The notes beneath the pieces are model-generated. The model was not told the DNA's origin and did no database searches. It saw only the letters and a list, made by a program, of their open reading frames with translations. From CAZJKE01 sp964546585 (GTDB lineage: Bacteria; Planctomycetota; Phycisphaerae; Phycisphaerales; SM1A02), in NCBI GenBank assembly GCA_964546585.1, contig CAZJKE010000028.1:1-24188 (forward strand): a stretch of DNA of 24,188 bases, written 5' to 3'. This document shows positions 7,893-16,401 of the stretch, one piece after another. The translations under genes were made by a program, and so were the position numbers. Each line of letters opens with the position of its first letter. Position 1 is the stretch's first letter.

Positions 7893-9220
7893 CTGATCGC
7901 CTCATCCAGCACATCAAGAATGAACTGCACATCCGCATCCCCCAGGCACATCGGCGGCTTGATCCTCAGCACATTCCCAAAGTACCCGCCCTTGCCGATC
8001 AGCAAGCCAAGATCCTTGCATCGCTCATGTACAGCAGCAGTCAACTCTACCGCCGGCGTCTTCTCTTCTCGATCGCTCACCAGTTCCAACCCGCTCATGA
8101 GTCCGCGGCCGCGCACATCGCCGATGACCGGGTGCCGCTCTTGCAGACTCAGCAATCCTGCAAACAATTGCTTGCCGAGTCGCAGCGCACGCCCCTGATA
8201 GTCCTCCTCCAACAACACTTCCAACGTCGCCATGCCCTGTGCGCACGACACGGGATTCCCCCCAAATGTATTGAAGTGCAATGCCGTCGCAAGTGACTCT
8301 GCCACCTCGCGACTTGTCACAACCGCGGCAAGGGGCGCGCCATCGCCCATTCCCTTTGCCATCGTGACCATGTCCGGAACAACACCGTGATTCTCAAAGC
8401 CCCAGAAGTTGTCGCCGGTCCGCCCGAAGCCAGTCTGCACCTCGTCTGCAATACATAACCCCCCCGCATCTCGAACAAAGCCGTACGCCGATTCCAGGTA
8501 TCCCGGAGGCATTTCCACCGCACCACCGACACCCTGAATCGGTTCCGCAATGAAACCGGCAACCGCGCCGCATGAACCCTGCGCAATAACATCCGCGACA
8601 TCAGCGGCGTAACGAGCGCCAGCATCCGGGTCATCGTAGCCCCAGATTCCGCGGTACCTGTCCGGGGCCATCGCGTGGTGTACACCGAATCCGTGCGGCA
8701 CCGCATGCTTCCACGTGCTGTGGCTCGTCAACCCCATCGCGCCTTGCGAACCACCGTGATACGCGTTCCGCAGCGCGACGATGTCGAAATTGCCGGTAAA
8801 GGCACGCGCCATCAATACAGCCAGGTCATTCGCCTCGGACCCGCTGTTTGTGAAATACACGGTGTCCAGACCCTCCGGCAATGTCGCTACAAGTTTCTCC
8901 GCAAACTCGGCGACAGTCGGATGTAGATAGATCGTGGTCGTGTGTTGCAGACGCTCGTTCTGCGCAGCAACTGCCGCCATCACCTTCGGATGACAGTGCC
9001 CGACGCTGATCGACACGATGCCACCGATCCCATCGAGGTAGCGGCGACCAGTTTCATCCCAGACATATTGCATGTGCCCCTCGACCACCATGACCGGATT
9101 TGCGTAATACAGCCGAATCGCCGGGGACAGATAGGCCTGCCGCAAACGCAACACCTCCTCGCGGCTCGGCCCATCGTAGGCGTGGGGCTGGTACTCACAG
9201 GAAGGCAATGTCAACGGCAT
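7889..9220 (-). CDS. Class III aminotransferase, AGXT2 / beta-alanine type
   Basis: This PLP enzyme is expected to transfer the amino group of beta-alanine or beta-aminoisobutyrate to pyruvate or glyoxylate, giving malonate or methylmalonate semialdehyde. I chose the ATG at 9220 (443 residues) because GGGGAG lies nine bases upstream and the homologous-looking part begins there; an in-frame start at 9286 adds a non-conserved stretch inside the transporter gene. Visible landmarks are YFTNSGSEAND (122-132), RNAYHGGSQG (151-160), ADEVQTGFGRTG (258-269) with Asp259 for the PLP nitrogen, and TMAKGMGDGAP with the PLP lysine at Lys289. The AGXT2-like pattern (NTFGGNPVSCAQG) supports the call; the exact amino acceptor cannot be told. 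The gene overlaps the transporter end by 10 bases. Confidence 0.9.
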   Translation of the reverse strand: MPLTLPSCEYQPHAYDGPSREEVLRLRQAYLSPAIRLYYANPVMVVEGHMQYVWDETGRRYLDGIGGIVSISVGHCHPKVMAAVAAQNERLQHTTTIYLHPTVAEFAEKLVATLPEGLDTVYFTNSGSEANDLAVLMARAFTGNFDIVALRNAYHGGSQGAMGLTSHSTWKHAVPHGFGVHHAMAPDRYRGIWGYDDPDAGARYAADVADVIAQGSCGAVAGFIAEPIQGVGGAVEMPPGYLESAYGFVRDAGGLCIADEVQTGFGRTGDNFWGFENHGVVPDMVTMAKGMGDGAPLAAVVTSREVAESLATALHFNTFGGNPVSCAQGMATLEVLLEEDYQGRALRLGKQLFAGLLSLQERHPVIGDVRGRGLMSGLELVSDREEKTPAVELTAAVHERCKDLGLLIGKGGYFGNVLRIKPPMCLGDADVQFILDVLDEAIR

Positions 9221-10638
9221 GTGTTCAATCTCCCCAGCATCAGAATCCAGTACAGAATCGCTGCGATCGCAAGGCCTACAAACCACGCATAATCATAGAT
9301 CGTACTGAAGAACAGCGGGAACACCGCATGGTTCGTCGCTGCATTGACAAACCCAGGCACATTCGGCGCAACTGCCAACACCAACGCAATGATTGCCGCG
9401 CAGTTGACGCCTCGATACGGCCCCTTCGCCTCATACAGCCCGTCCTCATCGAGTTTCATCCGCCGCACGACGAAGTAGTCACACAACATGATGCCCGCGA
9501 TCGGCCCGAGCAGTGCGCTGTACCCGATCAACCATGTAAAGATGTACGACCCGAGGTCGTTGTACAACTTCCACGGCATGATCACGATGCCGATGACGCA
9601 AGTAATGATGCCTCCGGTTCGGAATGAGATCCGGCGCGGACTCAGGTTCGCAAATCCGTTCGCCGGGCTCACGACATTTGCCGCGATGTTCGTCGAGAGC
9701 GTTGCAACCGTCAGCGCAATGAGCGACACCACAACTGCAGCAGGTGAACCTAGTTTGCCCACGAGCGTGATCGGGTCCCAGATCGCCTGCCCGTAGATCA
9801 CGATCGTCGCGCTCGTCACAGCAATGCCGATGAATGAGAACAGCGTCATCGTCGTCGGCAGGCCGATGAGTTGCCCCATCGCCTGGTCCCGTTGTGAGCG
9901 GCAATACCGCGTAAAGTCCGGAATGTTGAGGCTCAGTGTCGCCCAGAAGCCGACCATCGCCGTCAACTGCGGAAAGAATATGGGCCAGAACGGTGGCGCA
10001 TCCTGCGGCGCAGCAGGGAATATTTCGGTCACGCCGCCGGCGCGGTACATCGCCCATCCCAGCAGCGCGAATCCCATTGCCAACAGAAATGGTGCCGCCC
10101 ACGACTCCAGCCACTTGATGCAGTCAATGCCGCGGAGGATGATCGCAAAGTTGATGACCCAGAATGCAAGGAAACAGATGAATTGCTTGAGCGTGATACC
10201 GAGAAAGAGAAACGGTGTCGTATCACCGGCGATGTCCAGCCACCCCAACGCGCCAAGTACCTGATAGATCGCGAACCCGCCAATCCATGTCTGTATGCCA
10301 AACCACCCGCATGCCACCAATGCACGCGCCATCGCGGGGATGTGTGCGCCGCGCACACCGAAACTCGCCCTTGCCAAGACCGGAAACGGGATGCCATACC
10401 GCGTTCCAGCGTGCCCCATGAGGATCATCGGCACCAGCACGATAAGGTTTCCAAGCAACACGGTCAGCACCGATTGCCACCATGTCATTCCCGCCTGAAT
10501 CATGCTCGCGGCGAGCATGTATGTCGGAATGCACACTGACATGCCGATCCAGAGCGCTGCCAGGTGCCAACGCGACCATGTGCGTTCCTGGGGTGTCGTC
10601 GGAGCGATGTCCGGATTGATGAGTCGGTTCGTACTCAC
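9211..10638 (-). CDS. NCS1 family nucleobase:cation symporter
   Basis: This 475-residue inner-membrane transporter has about twelve hydrophobic segments and NCS1 landmarks: HLAALWIGMSVCIPTY (25-40), GIPFPVLARASFGVRGAH (82-99), CGWFGIQTWIGG (110-121), LNIPDFTRYCRSQRD and TNIAANVVSPANGFANL. Trp112 and Gln116 match the substrate-binding Trp and Gln of the hydantoin transporter Mhp1. The family imports uracil, cytosine, allantoin or hydantoins with Na+ or H+. Given its neighbours the likely cargo is uracil, thymine or a dihydropyrimidine (inference). The start is a GTG overlapping the beta-ureidopropionase stop (GTGA, 10635-10638), which suggests coupled translation. Confidence 0.95.
   Translation of the reverse strand: MSTNRLINPDIAPTTPQERTWSRWHLAALWIGMSVCIPTYMLAASMIQAGMTWWQSVLTVLLGNLIVLVPMILMGHAGTRYGIPFPVLARASFGVRGAHIPAMARALVACGWFGIQTWIGGFAIYQVLGALGWLDIAGDTTPFLFLGITLKQFICFLAFWVINFAIILRGIDCIKWLESWAAPFLLAMGFALLGWAMYRAGGVTEIFPAAPQDAPPFWPIFFPQLTAMVGFWATLSLNIPDFTRYCRSQRDQAMGQLIGLPTTMTLFSFIGIAVTSATIVIYGQAIWDPITLVGKLGSPAAVVVSLIALTVATLSTNIAANVVSPANGFANLSPRRISFRTGGIITCVIGIVIMPWKLYNDLGSYIFTWLIGYSALLGPIAGIMLCDYFVVRRMKLDEDGLYEAKGPYRGVNCAAIIALVLAVAPNVPGFVNAATNHAVFPLFFSTIYDYAWFVGLAIAAILYWILMLGRLNTCR
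9230..9235 (-). promoter_or_regulatory. Ribosome-binding site deciding the aminotransferase start
   Basis: On the minus strand GGGGAG lies nine bases before the ATG at 9218-9220. It lies inside the end of the transporter gene and supports the shorter 443-residue aminotransferase over the 465-residue reading from 9286. Confidence 0.6.
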
Positions 10639-11504
10639 GATTGCGTGATGTGTCCGTAACTCTCCGGTCGCCTGTCACGGAAGAACTGCCAGGCGTGCCT
10701 GACCTCCTCAATCATGTTGAGATCGAGATCTGCAATGACAACCTCATCGCAATCCCGCGATCCCTCGGCCATGATCTGCCCCCGCGGATTGCAGAAATAA
10801 CTCTGTCCGTAGAACTCGCCGATGTTCCACGGCGCCTCGGTCCCAACGCGGTTGATTGCGCCGACAAAGTACTGGTTCGCCACCGCATGTGCTGGCTGCT
10901 CGAGTTTCCATAGATACTCGCTGAGCCCCGCAACCGTCGCGGACGGATTGAAGACAATCTCCGCGCCATTCAACCCCAATTCGCGTGCGCCTTCCGGAAA
11001 GTGCCGGTCGTAACATATATAGACGCCGATCTTGCCCGCAGAGGTGTCGAACACGGGGTACCCGCCATTTCCGGGGGTGAAGTAGAACTTCTCCCAGAAA
11101 CCGGGGTTGCAGTGTGGGATGTGGTGCTTGCGATAGCGACCGAGGTACGCACCGTGTTCGTCAATGACGGCGGCCGTGTTGTAGTACACGCCGGTCATGT
11201 CCACTTCGTACAACGGCACGACCAGAATCATGCCATGTTCCTTCGCTGCAGCCCGCATGATCTCTACGGTCGGGCCGTCCGGAACCGGCTCGGCCATGTC
11301 ATACCACCGCGTGTCTTGTTCGGCGCAGAAGTAAGGGCCATTGAAGATTTCCTGCAGGCAACAGATCTTCGCGCCCTGCGAGGCGGCGTTGGCAATCAAC
11401 GCCAGATGTTTGTCGATCGCCGCCTTCTTGATGTCCTCATTGGACGCATCTGCCGACAGTTCGTTCGACGCCTGAATGAGTGCTGCTCGGGTGACTCGTG
11501 CCAC
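10635..11504 (-). CDS. Beta-ureidopropionase / N-carbamoyl amidohydrolase (nitrilase superfamily)
   Basis: This enzyme hydrolyses N-carbamoyl-beta-alanine to beta-alanine, CO2 and ammonia. The 289-residue protein has the nitrilase triad: Glu52 in LQEIFNGPYFC, Lys126 in RYRKHHIPH, and Cys164 in VYICYDRHFPEGAREL. The pattern NPGFWEKFYFTPGNGGYPVFD (positions 133-153) and the AGLSEYLWKLEQPAHAVAN segment fit the carbamoyl-amide branch, as in beta-ureidopropionase and N-carbamoylputrescine amidase. The neighbours decide for the former. The GTG start is preceded by AGGAG at good spacing in the 12-base gap after the mmsA stop. Beta-ureidopropionases often form homo-oligomers. Use in putrescine synthesis is the main alternative. 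Confidence 0.9.
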   Translation of the reverse strand: MARVTRAALIQASNELSADASNEDIKKAAIDKHLALIANAASQGAKICCLQEIFNGPYFCAEQDTRWYDMAEPVPDGPTVEIMRAAAKEHGMILVVPLYEVDMTGVYYNTAAVIDEHGAYLGRYRKHHIPHCNPGFWEKFYFTPGNGGYPVFDTSAGKIGVYICYDRHFPEGARELGLNGAEIVFNPSATVAGLSEYLWKLEQPAHAVANQYFVGAINRVGTEAPWNIGEFYGQSYFCNPRGQIMAEGSRDCDEVVIADLDLNMIEEVRHAWQFFRDRRPESYGHITQS

Positions 11505-11516
11505 ATGTGTCTCCTG

Positions 11517-12986
11517 CTAGAACCACCGACTGACCAGAATGCGACCTTCCGTGAAGAACCGCACAGCATCCTCGCCATTGGCGTGGAGCGAACCGAAGAA
11601 CGACTCTTTCCACCCGCAGAACGGGAAGACCGCCATTGGCGCCGGAACACCGACATTGATGCCAATCATGCCCGCGCCCGCCCGTTCGCGGAAGGTGGAA
11701 GCAGCGTGGCCGCTGTCGGTGAACATGACGGCCATGTTGCCATATCGTGACCGCTGCGTGAGACCAATCGCATCGTCAAGCGTCGATGATCGCACGATTG
11801 AGAGTACCGGACCGAAGATCTCTTCGCTGGCAAGTGACATCTCCTCGGTGACATTGTCGAACACGGTTGGGCCAACAAAGCACCCGTCGAGACCGCGGCC
11901 GTCAAGCAGCATATCTGCCCCTTCCGCAAGGCCAGACTCGATCGCCTCCGTCACCCGCTCGGCACTTTGCATATCGATCAGTGGACCCATACCGCATCCA
12001 GGCTCGCCACCGGAAGAAACTGTGATGCCGCCGGCAGCCTCGACGATGCGCGGAACCAACCAGTCCGCAGCATCGCCAACAGGCACCGCAACCGAACCGG
12101 CCAGACACCGCTGCCCGGTGTTGCCAAATGCCGAACCCAGTACGCCGTCAACAGCGGCGTCCCGATTGGCATCGGGCATGATGATCATGTGGTTCTTTGC
12201 CCCGGCCATGCACTGCGCACGCTTGCCAGCAGCGGCGGCGGCGGCGTACACCTTCCTCGCCACCGCGGTCGACCCGACAAACGACACTGCTTTGACATCG
12301 TCGTGCGCAATCAGATACTCGACAACCGGCCGTCCGCCCGCCACAAGATTGAGCACGCCCGGTGGCACACCTGCTTCGTGGGCGAGTTCGATCTCCCGCA
12401 GCGCGCACATGCTGACCTTCTCCGATGGTTTCAAAACAAATGTGTTGCCGCAGGCGATTGCCATCGGCCACATCCACATCGGCACCATGATCGGAAAGTT
12501 GAACGGCGTAATACCCAGACAGACGCCAAGCGGCACCCGTTCCAGCGAACTGTCCAGTGGGATATTCTCCTCTCGCTCGCGGCTGAACGAACTCGAAACT
12601 GCAATCCGTGGCAGCGTCCTGCCCATGAGCAGTGTCGGCGCCGCGCAGGCGAATTCCACGCAGTCGATGCCGCGGCGGACATCGCCCCGGGCCTCCGGCA
12701 GTGTCTTGCCATGCTCCGTGACAATCATCGCTGCCAGTTCGTCGAAGTGCCCCTCAAGCACCTCCTTGTAGCGAAACAGCACCTGACATCGCTCGCCAAC
12801 CGGCGTATCGCGCCAGCCCGGAAAGGCCGCTGCCGCTGCCGCGACGGCCCTCTCCGCCGCAGCCGTATCGTCAAGCGATACGCTTGCCACCACCGCCCCG
12901 CTCGCCGGATCGATGTCGTCGCATGTTTGTTCGCCCGCAGCAGTGACGCGCGAACCGTCAATAAAATGATCGATGATCTGGCTCAT
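11517..12986 (-). CDS. mmsA: Methylmalonate/malonate-semialdehyde dehydrogenase (CoA-acylating)
   Basis: This aldehyde dehydrogenase converts malonate semialdehyde to acetyl-CoA and methylmalonate semialdehyde to propionyl-CoA, with NAD+ and CoA and loss of CO2. The 489 residues contain PLGVCLGITPFNFPIMVPMW (152-171), FVLKPSE (183-189), MAGAKNHMIIMPDA (260-273), the nucleophile Cys294 in GNTGQRCLAGS, and the C-terminal family signature GWKESFFGSLHANG. Position GAKN carries Asn where ordinary aldehyde dehydrogenases have the general-base Glu, as usual in this CoA-dependent group. The ATG overlaps the lipoprotein stop (ATGA, 12983-12986). It closes the pyrimidine route by feeding central metabolism, and may also serve valine or inositol breakdown. 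Confidence 0.95.
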   Translation of the reverse strand: MSQIIDHFIDGSRVTAAGEQTCDDIDPASGAVVASVSLDDTAAAERAVAAAAAAFPGWRDTPVGERCQVLFRYKEVLEGHFDELAAMIVTEHGKTLPEARGDVRRGIDCVEFACAAPTLLMGRTLPRIAVSSSFSREREENIPLDSSLERVPLGVCLGITPFNFPIMVPMWMWPMAIACGNTFVLKPSEKVSMCALREIELAHEAGVPPGVLNLVAGGRPVVEYLIAHDDVKAVSFVGSTAVARKVYAAAAAAGKRAQCMAGAKNHMIIMPDANRDAAVDGVLGSAFGNTGQRCLAGSVAVPVGDAADWLVPRIVEAAGGITVSSGGEPGCGMGPLIDMQSAERVTEAIESGLAEGADMLLDGRGLDGCFVGPTVFDNVTEEMSLASEEIFGPVLSIVRSSTLDDAIGLTQRSRYGNMAVMFTDSGHAASTFRERAGAGMIGINVGVPAPMAVFPFCGWKESFFGSLHANGEDAVRFFTEGRILVSRWF

Positions 12987-15829
12987 GGTTGCGACAGTGT
13001 ATCGCTCGCGGTGGCTGCCTTCAGTGCCTCCTGAGCGAGCGTGAAATCGGGTCGCAGGCTCAGTGCCATGTGGTAGCTCTCAACCGCCCCCTCGACATCG
13101 CCAAGTGCCATCTGGGTGTTTCCAAGGTGATACCAGGCAAGTGCGAAACGCGGAGCGGTTCGCACCGCGGCCAGCAGGCTGACCTTTGAGCCCTCAAGGC
13201 GTCCAAACTTGAACTGCGTATACCCAATTGCCGCGAGAATCGGTCCACGGTTGGGTTGCAGTTCGTTGGCGATCAGCAGATGCGGCAGCGCTTCCTCGAA
13301 TCGACCCTGGCCGATGAGCATGTTCCCGTACTCGAACTGGGCGACCGCGTCCTCTTCATTCAACGCGACCGCTTCTTCAAACGCCCCAAGTGCCTCCTCC
13401 TCCTCACCGGCAGCCTTGGCAGTCATGGCGTACCGCAACATCCATCCGCTGCGGTGACCGCCCTCGAACGAGCCGCTGAATGCAGTGTCACGCGGTACTG
13501 CGACACCCCGCCTGTAATACTCCAGCGACTGTTCGTAGTCGCCCGCCTGCGCATGCAACTGGCCGAGATTGAAGAGGGATGGCGCGTGGTCGGGTTCATC
13601 TGCGAGGATAGCGGTCCACACCGCTACCGCTTCGTCGCTTCGCTTCAGCATGAACAGTGCCCAGCCTCGGCTGGCGCGAGCCATGACATAGGACGGGTCC
13701 TGTTCCAGCGCGACATGAAGGTGTTGCAGCGCCGACTCGACTGTCTGGCGATTCGGCCTGCCGGTTCGCATGAGGATGTTCGCAAGGGCGATGCGTGCAT
13801 CCTTGTTCTGGGCATCAAGGCCGACAGCTCTTCTCAGGAGTTCTTCAGCCTGTGGAATATTGCCGCGGATGAAGGCGATCTGGGCTCGTGGCACGATCAA
13901 ATCGGCCAACACACACTGGTCTTGCACATGATCGAACCAAGGATCTTCGACCTGATACCCCATGTCGACAGCAGAGAAGTTACCGGTGCCGTCGCCGCCA
14001 AGTTCGCCGCGCGCTGTTGCCAGCAGCGCGGCGGCGCCGGGGATGTTCCTTCGCTCAAGCAACGCGACAACCTCCTGCCAATCACCGGCGGCTGCGGCAA
14101 GTTCCGCTCTTCCGATGATGGCGAAGTCGAGATCACCTGCGGCCTCGAATGCGGCCGACGCAGCGTCAATGTCACCCGCGCCCGCATACAACTCGCCGAG
14201 TCGTGCCTGCAGCGGTCGGTATGCGCCGCCGCGCGCGGCTGCACGCTGCATGTGGGCCAGCGCTGCAGTACTGTCACCGATCGCCAGATCAAGAAGTCCG
14301 CGGTAATAGGGCCAGCGTGGGTTGTCCGCCTCGGCCGCCTCCGCTTCCGCGTACGCCGCCTCGGCCAAAGTGGGCAGTGCATTGGCGTGGTAGATCATTC
14401 CCAATTCACCGGCGCTTGCCGCATCAGCGATCTTCGAGGCGACCGCGGGCGGTACACCGCGGCCAGCAACCTCGCGATCGCCGCGAAGCGGCTTCTCATG
14501 GCTCCACCGCACGATGCGAGAAATGCGATCGAATGGCGGGTAGAGCGCCATGCCGCCAGCAACGATGTCAATGTGTCCATTGCCGTCCAGATCGGCAACA
14601 TCACAGGTCACAAGGTGCGTTGGATCGCTCGCAAGATCATGCGGAGTAAATGAACCGTCGGATTGCTGCTGCCACCATCGCATGCTGGAGGCGGCGGGAT
14701 CCTCCCAGAACGCAAATTCACTGACGGTCAGGATGTCCATGTCGCCATCGCCGTCCATGTCGGCGATGGTTGGAGCGTAGGCACCATGAAAATCGCCGAT
14801 GCGGTGGAAGGCGAAGTCGAGATCGCCGCGGTTTTCGAGCCACTGCACGCCATGGGACGGCAGCGGTCGGTAGTCGACAGAGACAAACGCGTCGCCATTG
14901 GCCCAGGCGATATCCGCATCGCCGTCGCCGTCGATGTCGCCCACATCGATACCGCTGCTGGAGTAATCCGCGTCGGCGACATCATGGAGTACCGTCGGCG
15001 CAAATGCGCCAGTGCCATCGTTCACGAAGGCGTGCACCGACTCCCACTCCTGCGAGAAGAGGACGACGATGTCGAGATCACCATCGTTGTCGATGTCGAC
15101 GATGGGGCCGTGAATACCGCCGGACTTGTCCATGAGGTGATGTCCGCGAAATTGCCAGTCTCCGAGATTTTCCAGCCACTGCACTTCGCCTCGCAAATAC
15201 CCAAACTGGGTGACTGCCAGATCGAGGTCGCCATCGCCGTCAAGATCACCGCCCTGCACATCGGTGACGCGGCGGACCTTGTCCAGAATCACGCGGGTCG
15301 AGAACTGCTGCTGGCCGTCGTTTTCGAGAATGATGACTTTTCCGATTTCCGCATCCGAAGGAAGGATGACCCCCATGGCGGCGACCAGCAGGTCAAGGTC
15401 ACCATCATCATCGATGTCAAGCGGTTCAACATGGACTGGTCCGTCGATCCGCTCACCGATCATCTGTTCGGTAAACGAACCGTCCTCGCCTTGCCGGATC
15501 CATGCGATGCCGTGCCTTCGGACATCGGCGGCGAGGATGTCAAGGCGGCCGTCGAGGTCAAGATCATGTATGGCCACATGGGAAATCGTCGGGTGTGCCC
15601 CCTCTTCGGCGGGCGAACCAACGATGACGGCGGTCACATCTCGGCGAGGCGGGGTCCAGCGGTTGGGCATGGAGGGTGGCGGCGGTGGCCGATAGGCCGC
15701 GGGCGTGTCTTCCTTGCCTGCTTGACCTTGTTCGGTTTTTTTGCAGCCAACCGCGATCAGGGCGCACAAAAGGATGCCGCAGGAGACGAAAGACCGGGTT
15801 TGTGGGGAATTACCTGTGATGCTTGGCAT
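12983..15829 (-). CDS. Large lipoprotein with FG-GAP/VCBS repeats and TPR repeats
   Basis: The 948-residue protein starts with a signal sequence and a probable lipobox, AVGC with Cys29, so it is likely lipid-anchored. Residues about 80-430 hold at least seven FG-GAP/VCBS-type units with the calcium-loop pattern DxDGDGDxDI, such as GDLDGDGDLDLAVTQFG and VDIDNDGDLDIVVLF, which predict a beta-propeller. From about 480 to the end are alpha-helical tetratricopeptide repeats, such as PDHAPSLFNLGQLHAQAGDY and LAWYHLGNTQMALGDVEGA. Such arrays bind partners; no enzyme motif is seen. It is the first gene of the pyrimidine operon and its stop overlaps the mmsA start, so it is probably coexpressed with it. 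A role in binding or sensing at the envelope is possible but unproven. No clear ribosome-binding site precedes the ATG. Confidence 0.9.
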   Translation of the reverse strand: MPSITGNSPQTRSFVSCGILLCALIAVGCKKTEQGQAGKEDTPAAYRPPPPPSMPNRWTPPRRDVTAVIVGSPAEEGAHPTISHVAIHDLDLDGRLDILAADVRRHGIAWIRQGEDGSFTEQMIGERIDGPVHVEPLDIDDDGDLDLLVAAMGVILPSDAEIGKVIILENDGQQQFSTRVILDKVRRVTDVQGGDLDGDGDLDLAVTQFGYLRGEVQWLENLGDWQFRGHHLMDKSGGIHGPIVDIDNDGDLDIVVLFSQEWESVHAFVNDGTGAFAPTVLHDVADADYSSSGIDVGDIDGDGDADIAWANGDAFVSVDYRPLPSHGVQWLENRGDLDFAFHRIGDFHGAYAPTIADMDGDGDMDILTVSEFAFWEDPAASSMRWWQQQSDGSFTPHDLASDPTHLVTCDVADLDGNGHIDIVAGGMALYPPFDRISRIVRWSHEKPLRGDREVAGRGVPPAVASKIADAASAGELGMIYHANALPTLAEAAYAEAEAAEADNPRWPYYRGLLDLAIGDSTAALAHMQRAAARGGAYRPLQARLGELYAGAGDIDAASAAFEAAGDLDFAIIGRAELAAAAGDWQEVVALLERRNIPGAAALLATARGELGGDGTGNFSAVDMGYQVEDPWFDHVQDQCVLADLIVPRAQIAFIRGNIPQAEELLRRAVGLDAQNKDARIALANILMRTGRPNRQTVESALQHLHVALEQDPSYVMARASRGWALFMLKRSDEAVAVWTAILADEPDHAPSLFNLGQLHAQAGDYEQSLEYYRRGVAVPRDTAFSGSFEGGHRSGWMLRYAMTAKAAGEEEEALGAFEEAVALNEEDAVAQFEYGNMLIGQGRFEEALPHLLIANELQPNRGPILAAIGYTQFKFGRLEGSKVSLLAAVRTAPRFALAWYHLGNTQMALGDVEGAVESYHMALSLRPDFTLAQEALKAATASDTLSQP

Positions 15830-15931
15830 GGTAATCGGCAGATCGCCGGGAATGCGGGTACAATCCCGTCCTTCCCCACGCTGGGGGTGTCCCGCTCAGG
15901 GGGCACAATTTACTCCCGGGACCACGGTTGC

Positions 15932-15959
15932 TTGGCATCGAGGTCCAGATCGGTATCGA
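15932..15959 (+). promoter_or_regulatory. Possible promoter of the RRM gene
   Basis: TTGGCA (15932-15937, five of six bases match the -35 consensus) and TATCGA (15954-15959, a weak -10) are 16 bases apart. Transcription would begin near 15966, leaving a leader of about 40 bases with AAGGA at 15993-15997 as ribosome-binding site. The rest of the 177-base gap between the divergent lipoprotein and RRM genes (15830-16006) is GC-rich with short inverted repeats; I see no known riboswitch in it. This is a weak call. Confidence 0.25.
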
Positions 15960-16006
15960 GTCAAGCACAGGTTTTCGGGGTAGTTTCACGGTAAGGATCA
16001 TTTGGA

Positions 16007-16258
16007 ATGAAGATGTACGTAGGCAATTTGAGTTGGGACACGACGACGGCAAGCCTCAGGGCACATTTCGAGACCTTTGGTGATGTCTCTGACGCCATCG
16101 TCATCACTGATCGCGACTCCGGCCGCTCACGCGGATTCGGTTTCGTGACCATGGACGATGATGAGCAGGCCAGAGCAGCCATGTCCGAGTGCGACGGCAA
16201 GGAACTTGAAGGCCGCACCATCAAGGTGAACGAGGCCCAGGAGCGCCAGCGCCGCTGA
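16007..16258 (+). CDS. RRM-domain RNA-binding protein
   Basis: The 83-residue product is a single RNA recognition motif with almost nothing else. RNP2 is MYVGNL (3-8) and RNP1 is RGFGFVTM (42-49), followed by the usual AAMSECDGKELEGRTIKV helix and strand and a short basic tail. Small bacterial RRM proteins bind single-stranded RNA and in cyanobacteria are linked to cold response; the target here is unknown. AAGGA at 15993-15997 lies about nine bases before the ATG. The gene is transcribed alone and ends at a clear hairpin terminator. Its start is divergent from the pyrimidine operon. Confidence 0.95.
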   Translation: MKMYVGNLSWDTTTASLRAHFETFGDVSDAIVITDRDSGRSRGFGFVTMDDDEQARAAMSECDGKELEGRTIKVNEAQERQRR

Positions 16259-16285
16259 GTCGCATCCTTTGTTCGATCATCGAGG

Positions 16286-16315
16286 CAGCCCCGCGAAAGC
16301 GGGGCTGTTTCTTTT
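16286..16315 (+). terminator. Intrinsic terminator after the RRM gene
   Basis: A perfect 9-bp stem, CAGCCCCGC pairing with GCGGGGCTG, closes on a GAAA tetraloop and is followed by TTTCTTTT. It lies 27 bases after the RRM stop. On the minus strand no T-run follows the hairpin, so it is not a good terminator for the lipase-like gene that ends at 16402. Confidence 0.9.
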
Positions 16316-16401
16316 CATGGCAGCGCGATCCCCAAACACGCTCGCGGGGCGCCGACTGAAGTTGCGTGTCAAGGCACCGCAACTCTGGTAGCCCACCGCA
16401 G

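Noticed and set aside
11539..12771. Plus-strand open frame (410 codons) opposite mmsA
   Set aside because: It is rich in Ser, Pro and Arg, a shadow of the GC-rich mmsA frame, while mmsA has full family motifs.
13256..14653. Long plus-strand open frame (465 codons) opposite the TPR part of the lipoprotein gene
   Set aside because: It is antisense to the TPR coding frame and has no domain or ribosome-binding site of its own.
14663..15994. Long plus-strand open frame (443 codons) opposite the FG-GAP part of the lipoprotein gene
   Set aside because: It is antisense to a clear coding region. The repeated Asp/Gly codons of the FG-GAP units leave the opposite strand open and give Ile/Val/Asp patterns that look protein-like.
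16361..16383. Small hairpin (GTTGC...GCAAC) as terminator of the lipase-like gene
   Set aside because: The stem is short and broken, and no T-run follows on the minus strand.
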